The notes under the pieces were generated by a model. That model saw only the letters and a list, made by a program, of their open reading frames with translations. It ran no database searches and was not told where the DNA came from. From Clostridium sp. CAG:343 (GTDB taxonomy: Bacteria; Bacillota; Clostridia; TANB77; CAG-508): DNA of 53,846 nt. Position numbers and translations under genes: made by a program. Below, one piece after another: positions 44,831 to 53,846 of the stretch (the stretch's first letter is position 1; every line of letters begins with the position of its first letter). The stretch spans positions 1-53,846 of the forward strand of contig FR888067.1 of assembly GCA_000431335.1 (NCBI GenBank). Direction: 5' to 3'.

Positions 44831-45379
44831 TTATAAAATACCTGCTGTTGGAATATAGTTTTCATCCGGAGGATAAACATATTCATCGTTTGGTTTATTA
44901 GTTTTATTTATACTAGTTATTTTTACAATAGGCATATCACCGTGATAATCACCTTTTATAATTTCACCAGTAATTTCAACCCAAGAATTATCTTCATATT
45001 CTAGTGCTTTATCATACTCACATAAAAATCCTACAATAACACTTTGAAAATCTGAAGAGATAATCATATCTCTAGCTAGAATAAATTGATTTTCTTTCAA
45101 ATCTAATACTCTATAAACATAACCTGTAAAATTTATTTTCGTTCCAACATAATCATCTATATTTTCATGAACAGCCTTTAATACATTGGAATAATTATTT
45201 GCAGTTATTTTATTAACTCTATTTTGAGGAATACACGAAGAAGTATTTTCTGAATTCATAGCTCCATTAAAAACTTTAAAAATTACAACACCTAGAATAC
45301 AAATTAAAAAAATAATCATTAAGGCAAAAATAAATTTAAATGTTTTACTACCATTAATTTTTACATTATACACAAACAT
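44831..45379 (-). CDS. Membrane-anchored DUF1980/TIGR03943-like domain protein
   Basis: About 182 residues. A membrane helix (about 15-36) is followed by an extracellular OB-like domain with INFTGYVYRVLDLKENQFIL, ARDMIISSDFQSVIVGFL and NSWVEITGEI. These resemble the C-terminal half of DUF1980 (TIGR03943) proteins, which normally follow an integral membrane half and sit beside a permease gene. Here the N-terminal half and the permease are missing, so it is a stand-alone form. The ATG at 45379 is preferred (GAGGA eight bases upstream) over ATG 45394. It is divergent from secA. Confidence 0.65.
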   Translation of the reverse strand: MFVYNVKINGSKTFKFIFALMIIFLICILGVVIFKVFNGAMNSENTSSCIPQNRVNKITANNYSNVLKAVHENIDDYVGTKINFTGYVYRVLDLKENQFILARDMIISSDFQSVIVGFLCEYDKALEYEDNSWVEITGEIIKGDYHGDMPIVKITSINKTNKPNDEYVYPPDENYIPTAGIL

Positions 45380-45584
45380 AATCAATTTCCTCATTTCTAA
45401 AAATATAAACTTTACTAAACTTTATGTTAAAAAATTAAAAATATGAATAAAACTTTGCTCTTTTGCTATAAAAACTACATTACAACAATTAGAAATACTT
45501 TTTTTTACAAATACCTTGCGAAAAAAAGATTTTAGTGATATAGTTACAAAGTATAAAATTAACTAAGGAAGGATTGAGTTCAAA

Positions 45585-48341
45585 ATGAGCGTTTTAAACA
45601 AAATATTTAAATCTTACAGTGAAAAAGAAGTAAAAAGAGTTAAACCCATTGTTAATAAAATTAATGGCTTAGAAGAAGAAATGACAAAATTAACAGATAA
45701 TGAATTAAGAGCTAAAACAGAATATTTTAAAGGACAATTAAAAGAAGGAAAAACATTAGATGACATATTACCTGAAGCATTTGCAGTTGTTAGAGAAGCA
45801 TCGAAAAGAGTACTAGGTATGAGACATTTCGATGTTCAATTAATAGGTGGTATCATCCTACACCAAGGTAGAATTGCAGAAATGAAAACTGGTGAAGGAA
45901 AAACATTAGTAGCAACATTACCTGTTTATTTAAATGCTTTAGAAGGAAAAGGTGTTCATGTTATTACTGTTAATGATTATTTAGCAAAAAGAGATAGTGA
46001 ATGGATGGGAAAATTATATAAATTCTTAGGACTTTCTGTTGGACTTGTAATTGCAGGAATGGAACCAAAAGAAAAGCAAGAAGCATACAATGCAGATATA
46101 ACTTATGGAACAAACAATGAATTTGGATTCGATTACCTAAGAGATAATATGGTTATATATAAAGATCAATTAGTTCAAAGAGGATTACATTATGCAATTA
46201 TAGATGAAATTGATAGTATTTTAATTGATGAAGCGCGTACACCATTAATTATATCAGGAAGAGCTAATGAATCATCTGACCTATATAAAAAGGCTGAAAA
46301 TTTTGTATCAAGATTAACACCCAAAGTTATAGTAGAAGAAGATGTAAAAGACTTTGATCAAGCAGAAGATAATGAAAAATACGATTATATTGTTGATTTA
46401 AAAGCAAAATCAGCATCTTTAACACAAAAAGGTATAAAGAAAGCTGAAGATGCCTTTGGATTAGAGAATTTTAATGATTTAGAAAACTCTACTTTAGTAC
46501 ATCATGTAAATCAGGCTTTACGTGCACATGGAATAATGAAAAAAGACATAGATTACATTGTAAAAGATGGAGAAGTTTTAATTGTAGATGAATTTACAGG
46601 TCGTATTATGTATGGAAGAAGATATAACAATGGACTACATCAAGCAATTGAAGCAAAAGAGCATGTAAAAATAGCAGACGAATCAAAAACACTAGCTACT
46701 ATTACATTCCAAAACTTATTTAGAATGTATGATAAATTATCAGGAATGACAGGTACTGCAATGACAGAAGAAGCAGAATTTGAGGAAATTTATAATTTAG
46801 ACGTTGTTGCTATTCCTACAAATAAACCAATGGTTCGTAAAGATGAAAATGATGTAATTTATAAAAACGAAAATGCTAAATATAAAGCAATTGTAGAAAG
46901 CATAAAAGAAAGCCACGAAAAAGGACAACCTGTATTAGTTGGTACAGTATCTATTGAAAAATCTGAGAAACTTTCTAAATTATTGAAAAAAGAAGGAATT
47001 ACTCATGAAGTATTAAATGCAAAATACCATGAAAAAGAAGCAGAAATCATTGCTCAAGCAGGAAAGTTTAAAGCTGTAACAATTGCAACAAATATGGCTG
47101 GACGTGGTACAGATATTATGCTTGGTGGAAACAGTGAATTTTTAGCAAAAGAAGAAATGAGAAAAAATAAAGTTTCAGCAGATTTAATTGAAGAAGCTAA
47201 TACATATTATGAAACAGATAACAAAGAAATTTTAGAAGCCAGAGAGCAATTTAAAAAATTAGTTAAAAAATATGATGAACAAATTAAAGAAGAAAAACAA
47301 AAAGTAATTGATGCAGGAGGACTAAAAATCATAGGAACAGAAAGACACGAGTCTAGAAGAATTGACAACCAATTAAGAGGTCGTTCTGGACGTCAAGGAG
47401 ATGTCGGAGAGTCTAAATTTTATATTGGTTTAGATGATGACTTGATGAAAATATTTGGTGGAGATACAATTACTAAAGTTTATAATACATTAGGTGCAGA
47501 TGAAAACATGCCAATCGAATCAAGAATTATTTCAAATGCGGTTGAAAATGCTCAAAAGAAAGTAGAAGGTAGAAACTTCAGCATTCGTAAAAATGTATTA
47601 AAATATGATGATGTTATGAATGCACAAAGAGAAATAATATATAAACAAAGAAGAGAAGTGCTAGATGGAGAAAATATTCATGACAGTATCATAAATATGA
47701 TAGAATTTGTAGCAGATAATATTCCAACTATGTTTGTTGAAGGCCAAACAGGAGAATTGAATATAGAATCTCTAAATACAGAAATAATAAATGTATTTGG
47801 AATTGATATGTTAGACTATATAAAACAAAATAAAAATGATGCTGAAAAAATATCTGAACAATTGAAAAAGTTAGCTTTAGAAATATACAGTAAAAAAGAA
47901 GAAGAAATTACATCAGAACAAATGAGAGAACTTGAAAGAGTTGTTATGCTAAAAGTAGTTGATGAAAAATGGATGAATCATATTGACAGCATGGATGAAT
48001 TGAAAAATGGTATAGGACTTCGTGCATATGGTCAAAAAGATCCAGTTGTTCAATATCGTCTAGAAGGATTTGACATGTTTGACGAAATGATAAATGATAT
48101 TAAGTTTGATGTAACTAAAATTTTAATGCATATTAGACAACAAGGAGAAGTAAAAAGACAAGAAACTGTTAAGATTACAGGTGAAGCATTAGAGGCAATT
48201 CATAGTGTGGATGGTGGCTCAAAAATAGGAACAGATGTAGATAGAACAGTTAGAAATGAAGGACCAAAAGTTGGTAGAAATGATCCATGTCCATGTGGAA
48301 GTGGTAAGAAATATAAAAACTGCTGTGGTAAAAACGCATAA
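45585..48341 (+). CDS. secA: Preprotein translocase ATPase SecA
   Basis: A 918-residue motor of Sec-dependent export. Walker A MKTGEGKTL (about 102-110), DEID Walker B (IIDEIDSILIDEARTPLI), NMAGRGTDI and the second ATPase domain GRSGRQGDVGESKFY are all present. The helical scaffold carries KWMNHIDSMDELKNGIGLRA. The C-terminus has the zinc SEC-C motif DPCPCGSGKKYKNCCG for SecB or membrane contact. AAGGAAGG precedes the ATG. A putative mobile-element boundary follows its stop. Confidence 0.97.
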   Translation: MSVLNKIFKSYSEKEVKRVKPIVNKINGLEEEMTKLTDNELRAKTEYFKGQLKEGKTLDDILPEAFAVVREASKRVLGMRHFDVQLIGGIILHQGRIAEMKTGEGKTLVATLPVYLNALEGKGVHVITVNDYLAKRDSEWMGKLYKFLGLSVGLVIAGMEPKEKQEAYNADITYGTNNEFGFDYLRDNMVIYKDQLVQRGLHYAIIDEIDSILIDEARTPLIISGRANESSDLYKKAENFVSRLTPKVIVEEDVKDFDQAEDNEKYDYIVDLKAKSASLTQKGIKKAEDAFGLENFNDLENSTLVHHVNQALRAHGIMKKDIDYIVKDGEVLIVDEFTGRIMYGRRYNNGLHQAIEAKEHVKIADESKTLATITFQNLFRMYDKLSGMTGTAMTEEAEFEEIYNLDVVAIPTNKPMVRKDENDVIYKNENAKYKAIVESIKESHEKGQPVLVGTVSIEKSEKLSKLLKKEGITHEVLNAKYHEKEAEIIAQAGKFKAVTIATNMAGRGTDIMLGGNSEFLAKEEMRKNKVSADLIEEANTYYETDNKEILEAREQFKKLVKKYDEQIKEEKQKVIDAGGLKIIGTERHESRRIDNQLRGRSGRQGDVGESKFYIGLDDDLMKIFGGDTITKVYNTLGADENMPIESRIISNAVENAQKKVEGRNFSIRKNVLKYDDVMNAQREIIYKQRREVLDGENIHDSIINMIEFVADNIPTMFVEGQTGELNIESLNTEIINVFGIDMLDYIKQNKNDAEKISEQLKKLALEIYSKKEEEITSEQMRELERVVMLKVVDEKWMNHIDSMDELKNGIGLRAYGQKDPVVQYRLEGFDMFDEMINDIKFDVTKILMHIRQQGEVKRQETVKITGEALEAIHSVDGGSKIGTDVDRTVRNEGPKVGRNDPCPCGSGKKYKNCCGKNA

Positions 48342-48347
48342 AATCAA

Positions 48348-48440
48348 TACTTTCAGAGATTAGAGTAATTTACATAAATATGAAAACAACCCAAATTGTT
48401 TGCATTTTGTTTGCAAATTGTTTTCATACAAGTAAGTAAA
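48348..48440. repeat. Nested inverted repeats after secA, possible element boundary
   Basis: An outer pair TTTCAGAG / CTCTGAAA brackets an inner pair GAAAACAA (about 48380) and TTGTTTTC (about 48420), with repeated TGTTTGCA/TTTGCAAA between. It lies directly after the secA stop and before the integrase remnant, so it could be the secA terminator region or the left attachment site with integrase arm sites. Confidence 0.4.
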
Positions 48441-48504
48441 AACTCTGAAACTATCTAAAATAAAGACTTTGCGGGTTGCAAACAAACTAAAAACAAATAT
48501 AAAA

Positions 48505-48534
48505 AGTGTTATCATTCTTGGTAACGCTTTTTTT
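48505..48534 (+). terminator. Terminator upstream of the integrase remnant
   Basis: AGTGTTATC (48505-48513) pairs with GGTAACGCT (48520-48528), followed by seven T. Confidence 0.75.
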
Positions 48535-48567
48535 GTTTACCTTCGTGGAAGGAGGTATAAATGTGAA

Positions 48568-49618
48568 ATGTCGAATGTAACAATTCAAAAAAGAGGAAAG
48601 TACTATCAATATAAGTTTGAAACTGCAAAGATTGATGGTAAAAGAAAATTTTCAAGCAAGTCTGGATTTAGGACTAAAGCTGAAGCAGAAAAGGAGGGGA
48701 TAAAAGCCTATAACGAATATATGAATACTGGGCATGATTTTACACCAAGTGATATGAGTTATTCTGATTTATTAGATTATTGGTTAGAAAAGCATTGTTA
48801 TATTAATCTAAAATATCACACAATAGAAGCATATAGCAGTATTATAAAAAATCATATAAAGCCCAATATAGGTCATTTTCGAATTTCTCAAATTACTAGA
48901 TCAACCTTACAAGACTTTATAAATAAAATGTACATAGATAAATCATTTAGTAAGAATTTTCTTAATAATATAAAGAAAGTTATAAAAGGCTCATTCACTT
49001 TTGCTTATGAAAATGATTTTGTAAAGGTAAATCCGTCCATTGGAATTAAATTACCTAAATATGATATTCCTCCAGATGATCCAGCACATATTTTTACAAA
49101 TGAAGAAATAAATATGATACTTAATAGGTTTAAGAATAATCATTGTGTATATTATGCATTTTTAACTGCTTATTGCACAGGACTTCGAATTGCAGAAGTA
49201 TTTGCACTTACTTGGAATGATATAGATTTTAGGAATAAAACAATATAAGAAAAGCGTTATAAATCCATACAATAATAAGCAAGAGATTAAAATATTAAAT
49301 GCTTATGCAGAATTACAAATACCATTAGATGAAGTAGATTTTGTATTTGTAAAGAAAAACGGAGTATATGAGGGGACAGATAGCTGTAAATACCCATTTA
49401 AGGTTATACACTATGAATTAGGTATTCCTTGCAGATTTCACGATTTTAGAGATACTCACGCAACGAAATTAATTGAATCAGGAGCAGATATAAAAGCTGT
49501 TTCTAAAAGATTAGGACATAGAAATATCGATTTTACTTATAACATATATGTAAGAGTAACGCAAAAAATGGAAAGTGAAACTGCTGATAAATTTGAAGAA
49601 ATATGTGGAACTTTATAG
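48568..49618 (+). pseudogene. Tyrosine recombinase (Tn916-type integrase), degraded
   Basis: The first part (48568-49248, 226 residues) has an N-terminal AP2-like arm-binding domain (NVTIQKRGKYYQYKF), a SAM-like core-binding domain, and the first catalytic block CTGLRIAEVFALTWNDIDF with the active Arg. It stops at 49246-49248. The rest lies in another frame (about 49251-49618) and carries HDFRDTHATKL, RLGHRNI and the tyrosine in FTYNIYV. The distance between the Arg and the HxxR motif is roughly 35 residues shorter than in Tn916 Int, so there is a deletion as well as a frame change. No CGG codon is at this break. It therefore looks genuinely dead, unlike the four recoded genes. GGAGG precedes the start. 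Confidence 0.85.
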
Positions 49619-49630
49619 GAGGAAAGTATT

Positions 49631-50020
49631 ATGAAAAATGAATTACCAAAAACAAAGATAGACGAAAGAACAGGAATTGAATACAGATTAGAAGGAGATT
49701 ATTATATTCCTAAGCTAACTTTACCAAAACAAGAAACAATCATTCTTAATAAATATGGAAGAATGAGATTAAACTATTTGAAAGAACATAAAAAAGCTGA
49801 ATATTCAATTATGTTATTAGATGGTACATTAAACGCACATTTGAAAGAAATTCAAGAAACAGCTCAAAATAGAGTTGAACAGATAATAAACAAACTAAAA
49901 GCAGAAAGCGATTTAACTGAAGAAATGAAAGATACAGATATTCTTTATTGGGTTGGCACAATGAATGCTATTAAGAATCAAGCTGAAGAGATAGTGTTTA
50001 ACGAATTAATATATGTGTAG
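49631..50020 (+). CDS. TnpV-like transposon protein
   Basis: A 129-residue protein matching the TnpV family of clostridial transposons: KIDERTGIEYRLEGDYYIPKL at the N-terminus and YGRMRLNYLKEHKKAEYSIML, then a helical tail. The function is unknown; the family accompanies integrases in Tn4451-like and related integrative elements. AGGAGG precedes the ATG. It follows the integrase remnant after 12 bases, so this is element DNA. Confidence 0.85.
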   Translation: MKNELPKTKIDERTGIEYRLEGDYYIPKLTLPKQETIILNKYGRMRLNYLKEHKKAEYSIMLLDGTLNAHLKEIQETAQNRVEQIINKLKAESDLTEEMKDTDILYWVGTMNAIKNQAEEIVFNELIYV

Positions 50021-50032
50021 TAGGAATGTAAT

Positions 50033-50314
50033 ATGAATAATTTAAGAGAAGTAAAAGATGATTTATTAAAAGAATGGATTGAATATAGAGAAGAAACAAT
50101 ATTTGCAATTATGAATGAAGAAGATAAAAAACATGAAATAAGATATGATGAAATAACTGAAAAAATATTAAAAAATGTTCCTAAACAAAATCAAAAATAT
50201 GTAAGGCAACAATTAGATGTACTTGATAGAAATTATATGGAATATTTAGATTATTGGTGTGAGAAATATTATAGAAATGGTTTTGCAGATGTAATTGAAT
50301 TGTTTAGAATGTAA
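50033..50314 (+). CDS. Hypothetical protein of the mobile element
   Basis: A 93-residue, charged, all-helical protein with no membrane segment. Conserved-looking parts are LKEWIEYREETIFAIMNEED and VPKQNQKYVRQQLDVLDRNY. I do not recognise the family. It follows tnpV after 12 bases, and GGAATG gives only a weak ribosome-binding site. It is probably co-transcribed with tnpV and may be a small helper or regulatory protein of the element. Confidence 0.6.
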   Translation: MNNLREVKDDLLKEWIEYREETIFAIMNEEDKKHEIRYDEITEKILKNVPKQNQKYVRQQLDVLDRNYMEYLDYWCEKYYRNGFADVIELFRM

Positions 50315-50471
50315 AATAATGAGCTGTATTGAATAAATATTCTTTACAGCTTATATTTTTTGTTAATTTATTGTAAAAAAATCATAAGATTGATATAATA
50401 AGGTGCAAGAGAAATAGTAAGTTGTTGTTGAGGTTAGATTTCTAATTATATAAAGAAAGGTTGAAAAATAA

Positions 50472-50951
50472 GTGATTGAAATAGTAGAATATAAGAATGA
50501 ATATGCAAAAGATTTGTCAGAAATAATACTAGATAATATGTATAAAATTAATATTAAAGAGCATGGAAAAGATATAATAGATAGAATTTCAAAGTATTTT
50601 ACGGAAGATGAAATAAAGAAAAATTTTCCACAAAGAATTAAATGCTTAGTAGCATTAAAAAATAAGAAGGTTGTTGGTACAGCAAGTATTGATCGATATA
50701 AAGGTGATAAAACAGGAAAAAAGTACATTGTATTAACAGTATTTGTAAAAATAAAAAATCATCGACAAGGAATAGGAAAAGAATTAATTGAAAGTATAGA
50801 AAAAATTGCAGTAAATGTTGGGTGTAAGGAGCTAGTAATACCTTCTTCTGTTTACGCTTGTGAATTTTACCGTAAATTTGGATTTGATTATCTAGATGGA
50901 AAGAAAATTCAAAATGAAGATAAGGAATATATTTTAACAAAAAAATATTAA
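50472..50951 (+). CDS. GNAT-family N-acetyltransferase
   Basis: A 159-residue protein starting with GTG (AAAGG about 12 bases upstream). The GNAT core is seen: VGTASIDRYKG (strand 4), VLTVFVKIKNHRQGIGKELIES with the acetyl-CoA loop RQGIGK (about 100-105), and YACEFYRKFGFDYLDGKKI near the end. The acceptor is unknown. It is the first of several single genes in the accessory region separated by spacers of about 60 to 180 bases. Confidence 0.85.
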   Translation: MIEIVEYKNEYAKDLSEIILDNMYKINIKEHGKDIIDRISKYFTEDEIKKNFPQRIKCLVALKNKKVVGTASIDRYKGDKTGKKYIVLTVFVKIKNHRQGIGKELIESIEKIAVNVGCKELVIPSSVYACEFYRKFGFDYLDGKKIQNEDKEYILTKKY

Positions 50952-51074
50952 TTGATTGCTAGAGGCAAATTACAATAAGTGGGGCAAGTAATTCAGTTGA
51001 AAATTATCTGCCCATTGAGATATAATCAAAACGCAAGATAGTGATTTGTATGGTAAAAAAAGGAGTAAGTGAAT

Positions 51075-51785
51075 ATGAGAAAAAAAGAACTTAGCATAGA
51101 ACAAAAAAAAGCAGATAAAGACTTAAATATTATTATATATGCTACCTTAATACCGCTAATTATTTATTTGATTTTTGGTAATGATATAATGAATTTTGCT
51201 AAAACAAGTGAAATGAATATATGGCTAAGATTTATACCTGTTATGTTGATTCAATTTAGTTTAGCTGGGTTAGGAAGTTTAATTGTTATTTGTTATAGAA
51301 GAGAAGAATTAAAAGAATATGGATTAGTAAAAAACAACTTTTTTAAAACAATAATATTATCATTAGTTGTATGTATTCCATCTATGATTTTTCTGTTAGT
51401 GAATAATGAAATAAATTCATACTTACCATTAAAAGGTTGCTTTTTTACAAGTTTATTTTTAAATTCAAATTATCCGACTAATATATTAGGATATATCTTA
51501 ATAGCATTTGTCTGGGGAATTGTAGAAGGTTTTAATTATGTTGTAATATCTAAAAAAATAAACGAGAGATATATAAGCAAAAATAAGTGGTTAAATTATG
51601 GTGCTATTGTTTGTGGTATAGTTTGTGTACTAATTCATGGTATGGTGGGTTTTGATTTATATACAATTTTTGAAGCATTGACTACTTTTATAATAATTTA
51701 TGGTATGTTAATAGTTAAAGAAAAAACAAATAATGCTTGGGGTTGCATATTTATATTTTTATTTTTTTGGAATGCCATACAATAA
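51075..51785 (+). CDS. Polytopic membrane protein, CPBP-like with degenerate motif
   Basis: A protein of about 236 residues with some seven membrane helices. The stretch WGIVEGFNYVVISKK resembles the EExxFRG motif of CPBP (CAAX protease/bacteriocin-processing) proteins with most catalytic residues replaced, and LIHGMVGFD resembles their second His motif. It may thus be a non-proteolytic relative. CPBP proteins are linked to bacteriocin immunity. ATG 51075 has AAAGGAG nine bases upstream; an in-frame GTG is six bases earlier. The assignment to CPBP is tentative. Confidence 0.6.
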   Translation: MRKKELSIEQKKADKDLNIIIYATLIPLIIYLIFGNDIMNFAKTSEMNIWLRFIPVMLIQFSLAGLGSLIVICYRREELKEYGLVKNNFFKTIILSLVVCIPSMIFLLVNNEINSYLPLKGCFFTSLFLNSNYPTNILGYILIAFVWGIVEGFNYVVISKKINERYISKNKWLNYGAIVCGIVCVLIHGMVGFDLYTIFEALTTFIIIYGMLIVKEKTNNAWGCIFIFLFFWNAIQ

Positions 51786-51843
51786 GACAAATTACAATTT
51801 AGTAATTAGTTAGAAAAATAGTAATTTGGAGGTTAGGCAAATA

Positions 51844-52242
51844 ATGAAAAAAATAAATTGTATATTGATAATAGTTGCAGTATTAGGAATTGTATTTGCA
51901 TTTTCTCTTTTTAGTAAGGAAGGTATTGCAATAAATGTGAATTCAAAAAATAAAGATTTAGTTAGTAAATCATTAAATGGAGAAATAGAAAATACGGATG
52001 ATGTTACTAAAATTATATTAGGTCAAGGGTGGCACTCAGGAGAATTAACCATATATCATTCTTTAGGAAAGACAGAAACATTATATATTACAGAGGGAAT
52101 GTTTAATTTAGGAGAATTAGAAAAATATATTAGAGAGAATGGATATAATTTAGACAATATAGGTTTTATTTCAATAGGAGTTTCTAGCATAATTCTAATA
52201 TATTTACTTATTTATATGTATGTAAATAAAAATAAATCATAA
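51844..52242 (+). CDS. Small membrane protein, unknown
   Basis: A 132-residue protein with a membrane helix at each end (about 5-23 and 104-125) and an extracellular domain between. That domain includes VTKIILGQGWHSGELTIYH and ITEGMFNLGELEKYIREN. I recognise no family. The start is ATG 51844, with GGAGG about ten bases upstream; an in-frame TTG at 51826 overlaps that site. It follows the CPBP-like gene in the accessory region. Confidence 0.6.
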   Translation: MKKINCILIIVAVLGIVFAFSLFSKEGIAINVNSKNKDLVSKSLNGEIENTDDVTKIILGQGWHSGELTIYHSLGKTETLYITEGMFNLGELEKYIRENGYNLDNIGFISIGVSSIILIYLLIYMYVNKNKS

Positions 52243-52410
52243 CAAGAAATTACAATTTAGTGTTTGATAAAAAAAAATAAGTTAAAATAGTGTTACATCA
52301 GAAAATGTAGTTCTATTTTTGGTACTTTGTAAACCTGCTATATTTAGAAAAAAATTAATATGGTTTGATAAAGTGATTTTTTAAATGTAAGAGTGAAAGG
52401 GAAGAGAGTA

Positions 52411-53715
52411 ATGGAAGTACAGAATAAAAATAATATAAGAGTGATATTATATGTTTTAGTATTAATAGCAGTATTTAGTATTATATTTTTGATATTTAAA
52501 ATTGAAATATCAAATGAAAAACTAGAAAAAAATAAAGTAGGTCTAGTTGATGAAAATACTATACTTCCTACTCCAGATAGAATAATATATAAAAATATCA
52601 ATAACGAATACATAATTATTAATTCAGGTACAAGTGCATATACCCATGCATATACCCAAATATATTCTGAATTATATAATAGGATCACAAACACTATTGA
52701 AGGGAAAGTATATTTAGAAGATGAAATAAGTCAAATGCAGAATAAAGGTAGTTTTATAGAATTTGATTATAATAGCAAAAGCAAAAATTATGTATTTATG
52801 CTAAACGAAAAAGAAATAGGTATTATAAAACGCTTTTCAGATAGTGGTCAAGTAATACAAACTTCTCTACCTGACAAAGATAAACTAGTAAAAAAAATTG
52901 ATACCGTAGCAAAAGATATTTCAACGAAATATGATTTTGATACAGAATATAATTTAAATTCAGAAAATAAGCTATCAAAGGTCGAAACTAATTTAAACTT
53001 ATTACAAACAAAAGTAACAGGAGTATATCAAAAGGTTATAGAATATAGTGAAGATGAGTATAATTCTATATTAAATAAATTGAATTTTAAAACAAATGAA
53101 GAAATGCCTAAAGTAGATTTTAATAAACAAACTGTTATTGTAACAGTATCAAGATATGAAATCAAAGATATAAAGAAAAATATTGGAAATATAAAATATA
53201 AATTAGGAAATTATCTTGATGAATATAACGTTAATATTTATATAATAAGTAAAGTAGTTAATTCAAAATGTATATATTTTAACATAGATTCAGATAAGAC
53301 AAATGTAAGTACATTTTCTACAAATAATAAAGAAAATGGTGTTGAATATTATGTTCAAAATGGTAAATGTTATGCAAATATAAATAATAAAAAAACAGAA
53401 ATACTATCGATAGAAACAGCAACTGATATAGCAGAAAAAGAAACTAAAAAAACCAAATATCAATATCAAAGTTGGAAATCTGAATTTTATCGTGGAGAAA
53501 GCATAGATAACTCAATTTCAGGAGAGTTAATTTTAGGACTAGATGACATTAGTAGACTTTATCATTGGAGAGCAGAGTGGCAGAACGAAGAATACGAAGG
53601 AAAAATAATGTGGAAAATAAGGTTATTTGATAAAAATGATCCATTAACAAGTTTATATATCTATGTTGATGCCATAAATGGAGAGATTATAGGAGCAGGA
53701 GCTTCTAGTGATTAA
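52411..53715 (+). CDS. Membrane-anchored protein with PepSY-like C-terminus
   Basis: A 434-residue protein: an N-terminal helix (about 10-30) and a long extracellular, Asn/Lys-rich region. The C-terminal segment (about 320-430) ends MWKIRLFDKNDPLTSLYIYV, DAINGEIIGAGA, which is the PepSY-like ending seen in lipoproteins and YpeB-type proteins. No enzymatic motif is seen. ATG 52411 has AAAGGGAAGAG upstream; a longer in-frame GTG start at 52393 lies within that site. The next gene starts 20 bases later, so they may form an operon. Confidence 0.65.
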   Translation: MEVQNKNNIRVILYVLVLIAVFSIIFLIFKIEISNEKLEKNKVGLVDENTILPTPDRIIYKNINNEYIIINSGTSAYTHAYTQIYSELYNRITNTIEGKVYLEDEISQMQNKGSFIEFDYNSKSKNYVFMLNEKEIGIIKRFSDSGQVIQTSLPDKDKLVKKIDTVAKDISTKYDFDTEYNLNSENKLSKVETNLNLLQTKVTGVYQKVIEYSEDEYNSILNKLNFKTNEEMPKVDFNKQTVIVTVSRYEIKDIKKNIGNIKYKLGNYLDEYNVNIYIISKVVNSKCIYFNIDSDKTNVSTFSTNNKENGVEYYVQNGKCYANINNKKTEILSIETATDIAEKETKKTKYQYQSWKSEFYRGESIDNSISGELILGLDDISRLYHWRAEWQNEEYEGKIMWKIRLFDKNDPLTSLYIYVDAINGEIIGAGASSD

Positions 53716-53735
53716 TAGAAAGAAAGGGATAGAAG

Positions 53736-53846
53736 ATGGCAATATTATATGTAGTAATTGCATTTATATGTTTAATAGTCCCATTGATTTTAACACTACT
53801 AAACATAATAAATCTATTTAAGAAAAAGAAGATAAAGGAAAATTTA
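53736..53846 (+). CDS. Membrane peptide or protein, start only (cut by window edge)
   Basis: The first 37 codons of a gene running off the right edge. It has AAAGGG upstream of the ATG, a hydrophobic helix (residues 2-28, AILYVVIAFICLIVPLIL), then a Lys-rich cytoplasmic stretch. Too little is present to name it. Confidence 0.5.
   Translation, partial: MAILYVVIAFICLIVPLILTLLNIINLFKKKKIKENL

Noticed and set aside
49246..49260. Integrase break as a fifth CGG recoding site
   Set aside because: No CGG occurs at the break, and part of the catalytic domain between the Arg and HxxR motifs appears deleted, so ordinary decay explains it.
50952..51068. Integron attC-like site after the acetyltransferase gene (GGGCAAGTAATT hairpin; GTTAGGC at 51834)
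   Set aside because: No integrase of the integron type is seen, and the inverse core and paired boxes expected of attC are not convincing.

Overview
The window is very AT-rich and looks like a spore-forming, fermentative member of the Clostridia (Firmicutes), probably an uncultured gut-type lineage. The signs are Gram-positive gene order (tadA, SRP RNA, dnaX, ybaB, recR), spore genes (an alpha/beta SASP, sleB-ypeB, spoIIR with a sigma-F-like promoter), a T-box in front of ileS, and Pta plus two acetate kinases. I cannot name a species.

Layout. 1-2 kb: an SbcC/SbcD-like (YhaN/YhaO) pair on the minus strand. 2.1-5.1 kb: a self-contained minus-strand operon (consensus promoter, two unknown small genes, an orphan VirD4/TraG coupling protein, terminator). 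5.1-9.3 kb: a DnaJ-like protein, murF-ddl and a SASP gene. 9.4-14.3 kb: VanW-family protein, ypeB-sleB, a UgtP-type glycosyltransferase. 14.3-18.5 kb: recR, ybaB, dnaX, SRP RNA, an unknown membrane protein, tadA, tRNA-Arg(CCU). 18.7-24.1 kb: TtcA-like protein, phosphodiester glycosidase, phosphohexomutase, nucleotide-sugar pyrophosphorylase. 24.3-27.8 kb: spoIIR, murA, walJ, rlmH. 28.5-43.1 kb: a plus-strand run of trmB, pta, ackA, ackA, two ABC exporter halves, a coiled-coil protein, ileS and guaB. 43.1-45.4 kb: three minus-strand genes (a kinase that looks acquired, a PHP protein, a DUF1980-like protein). 45.6-48.3 kb: secA. From 48.3 kb to the end: accessory DNA that opens with a broken tyrosine integrase and TnpV.

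The main discovery candidate is translational. Four genes (virD4, ttcA-like, the phosphodiester glycosidase, and the first ABC exporter) are each broken by exactly one extra base. In every case the extra base is a C placed directly before a glycine GGA codon, so the ribosome meets an in-frame CGG followed by A, and a +1 step onto GGA restores a complete conserved protein. When I read the other genes by eye on both strands I found no in-frame CGG used as an ordinary codon. This suggests that CGG is unassigned in this organism and acts as a +1 frameshift (or CGGA quadruplet) site. A systematic sequencing error is the main alternative.

Other unusual structure: two several-hundred-base near-palindromes (6.1-6.4 kb and 28.0-28.4 kb) that share a conserved GC-rich apex; a 33-codon hydrophobic reading frame with a perfect promoter and ribosome-binding site next to the second palindrome; a change in strand composition at about 28 kb that resembles a replication origin; and a 36-bp perfect inverted repeat between the two acetate kinase genes that also encodes the C-terminus of the first.
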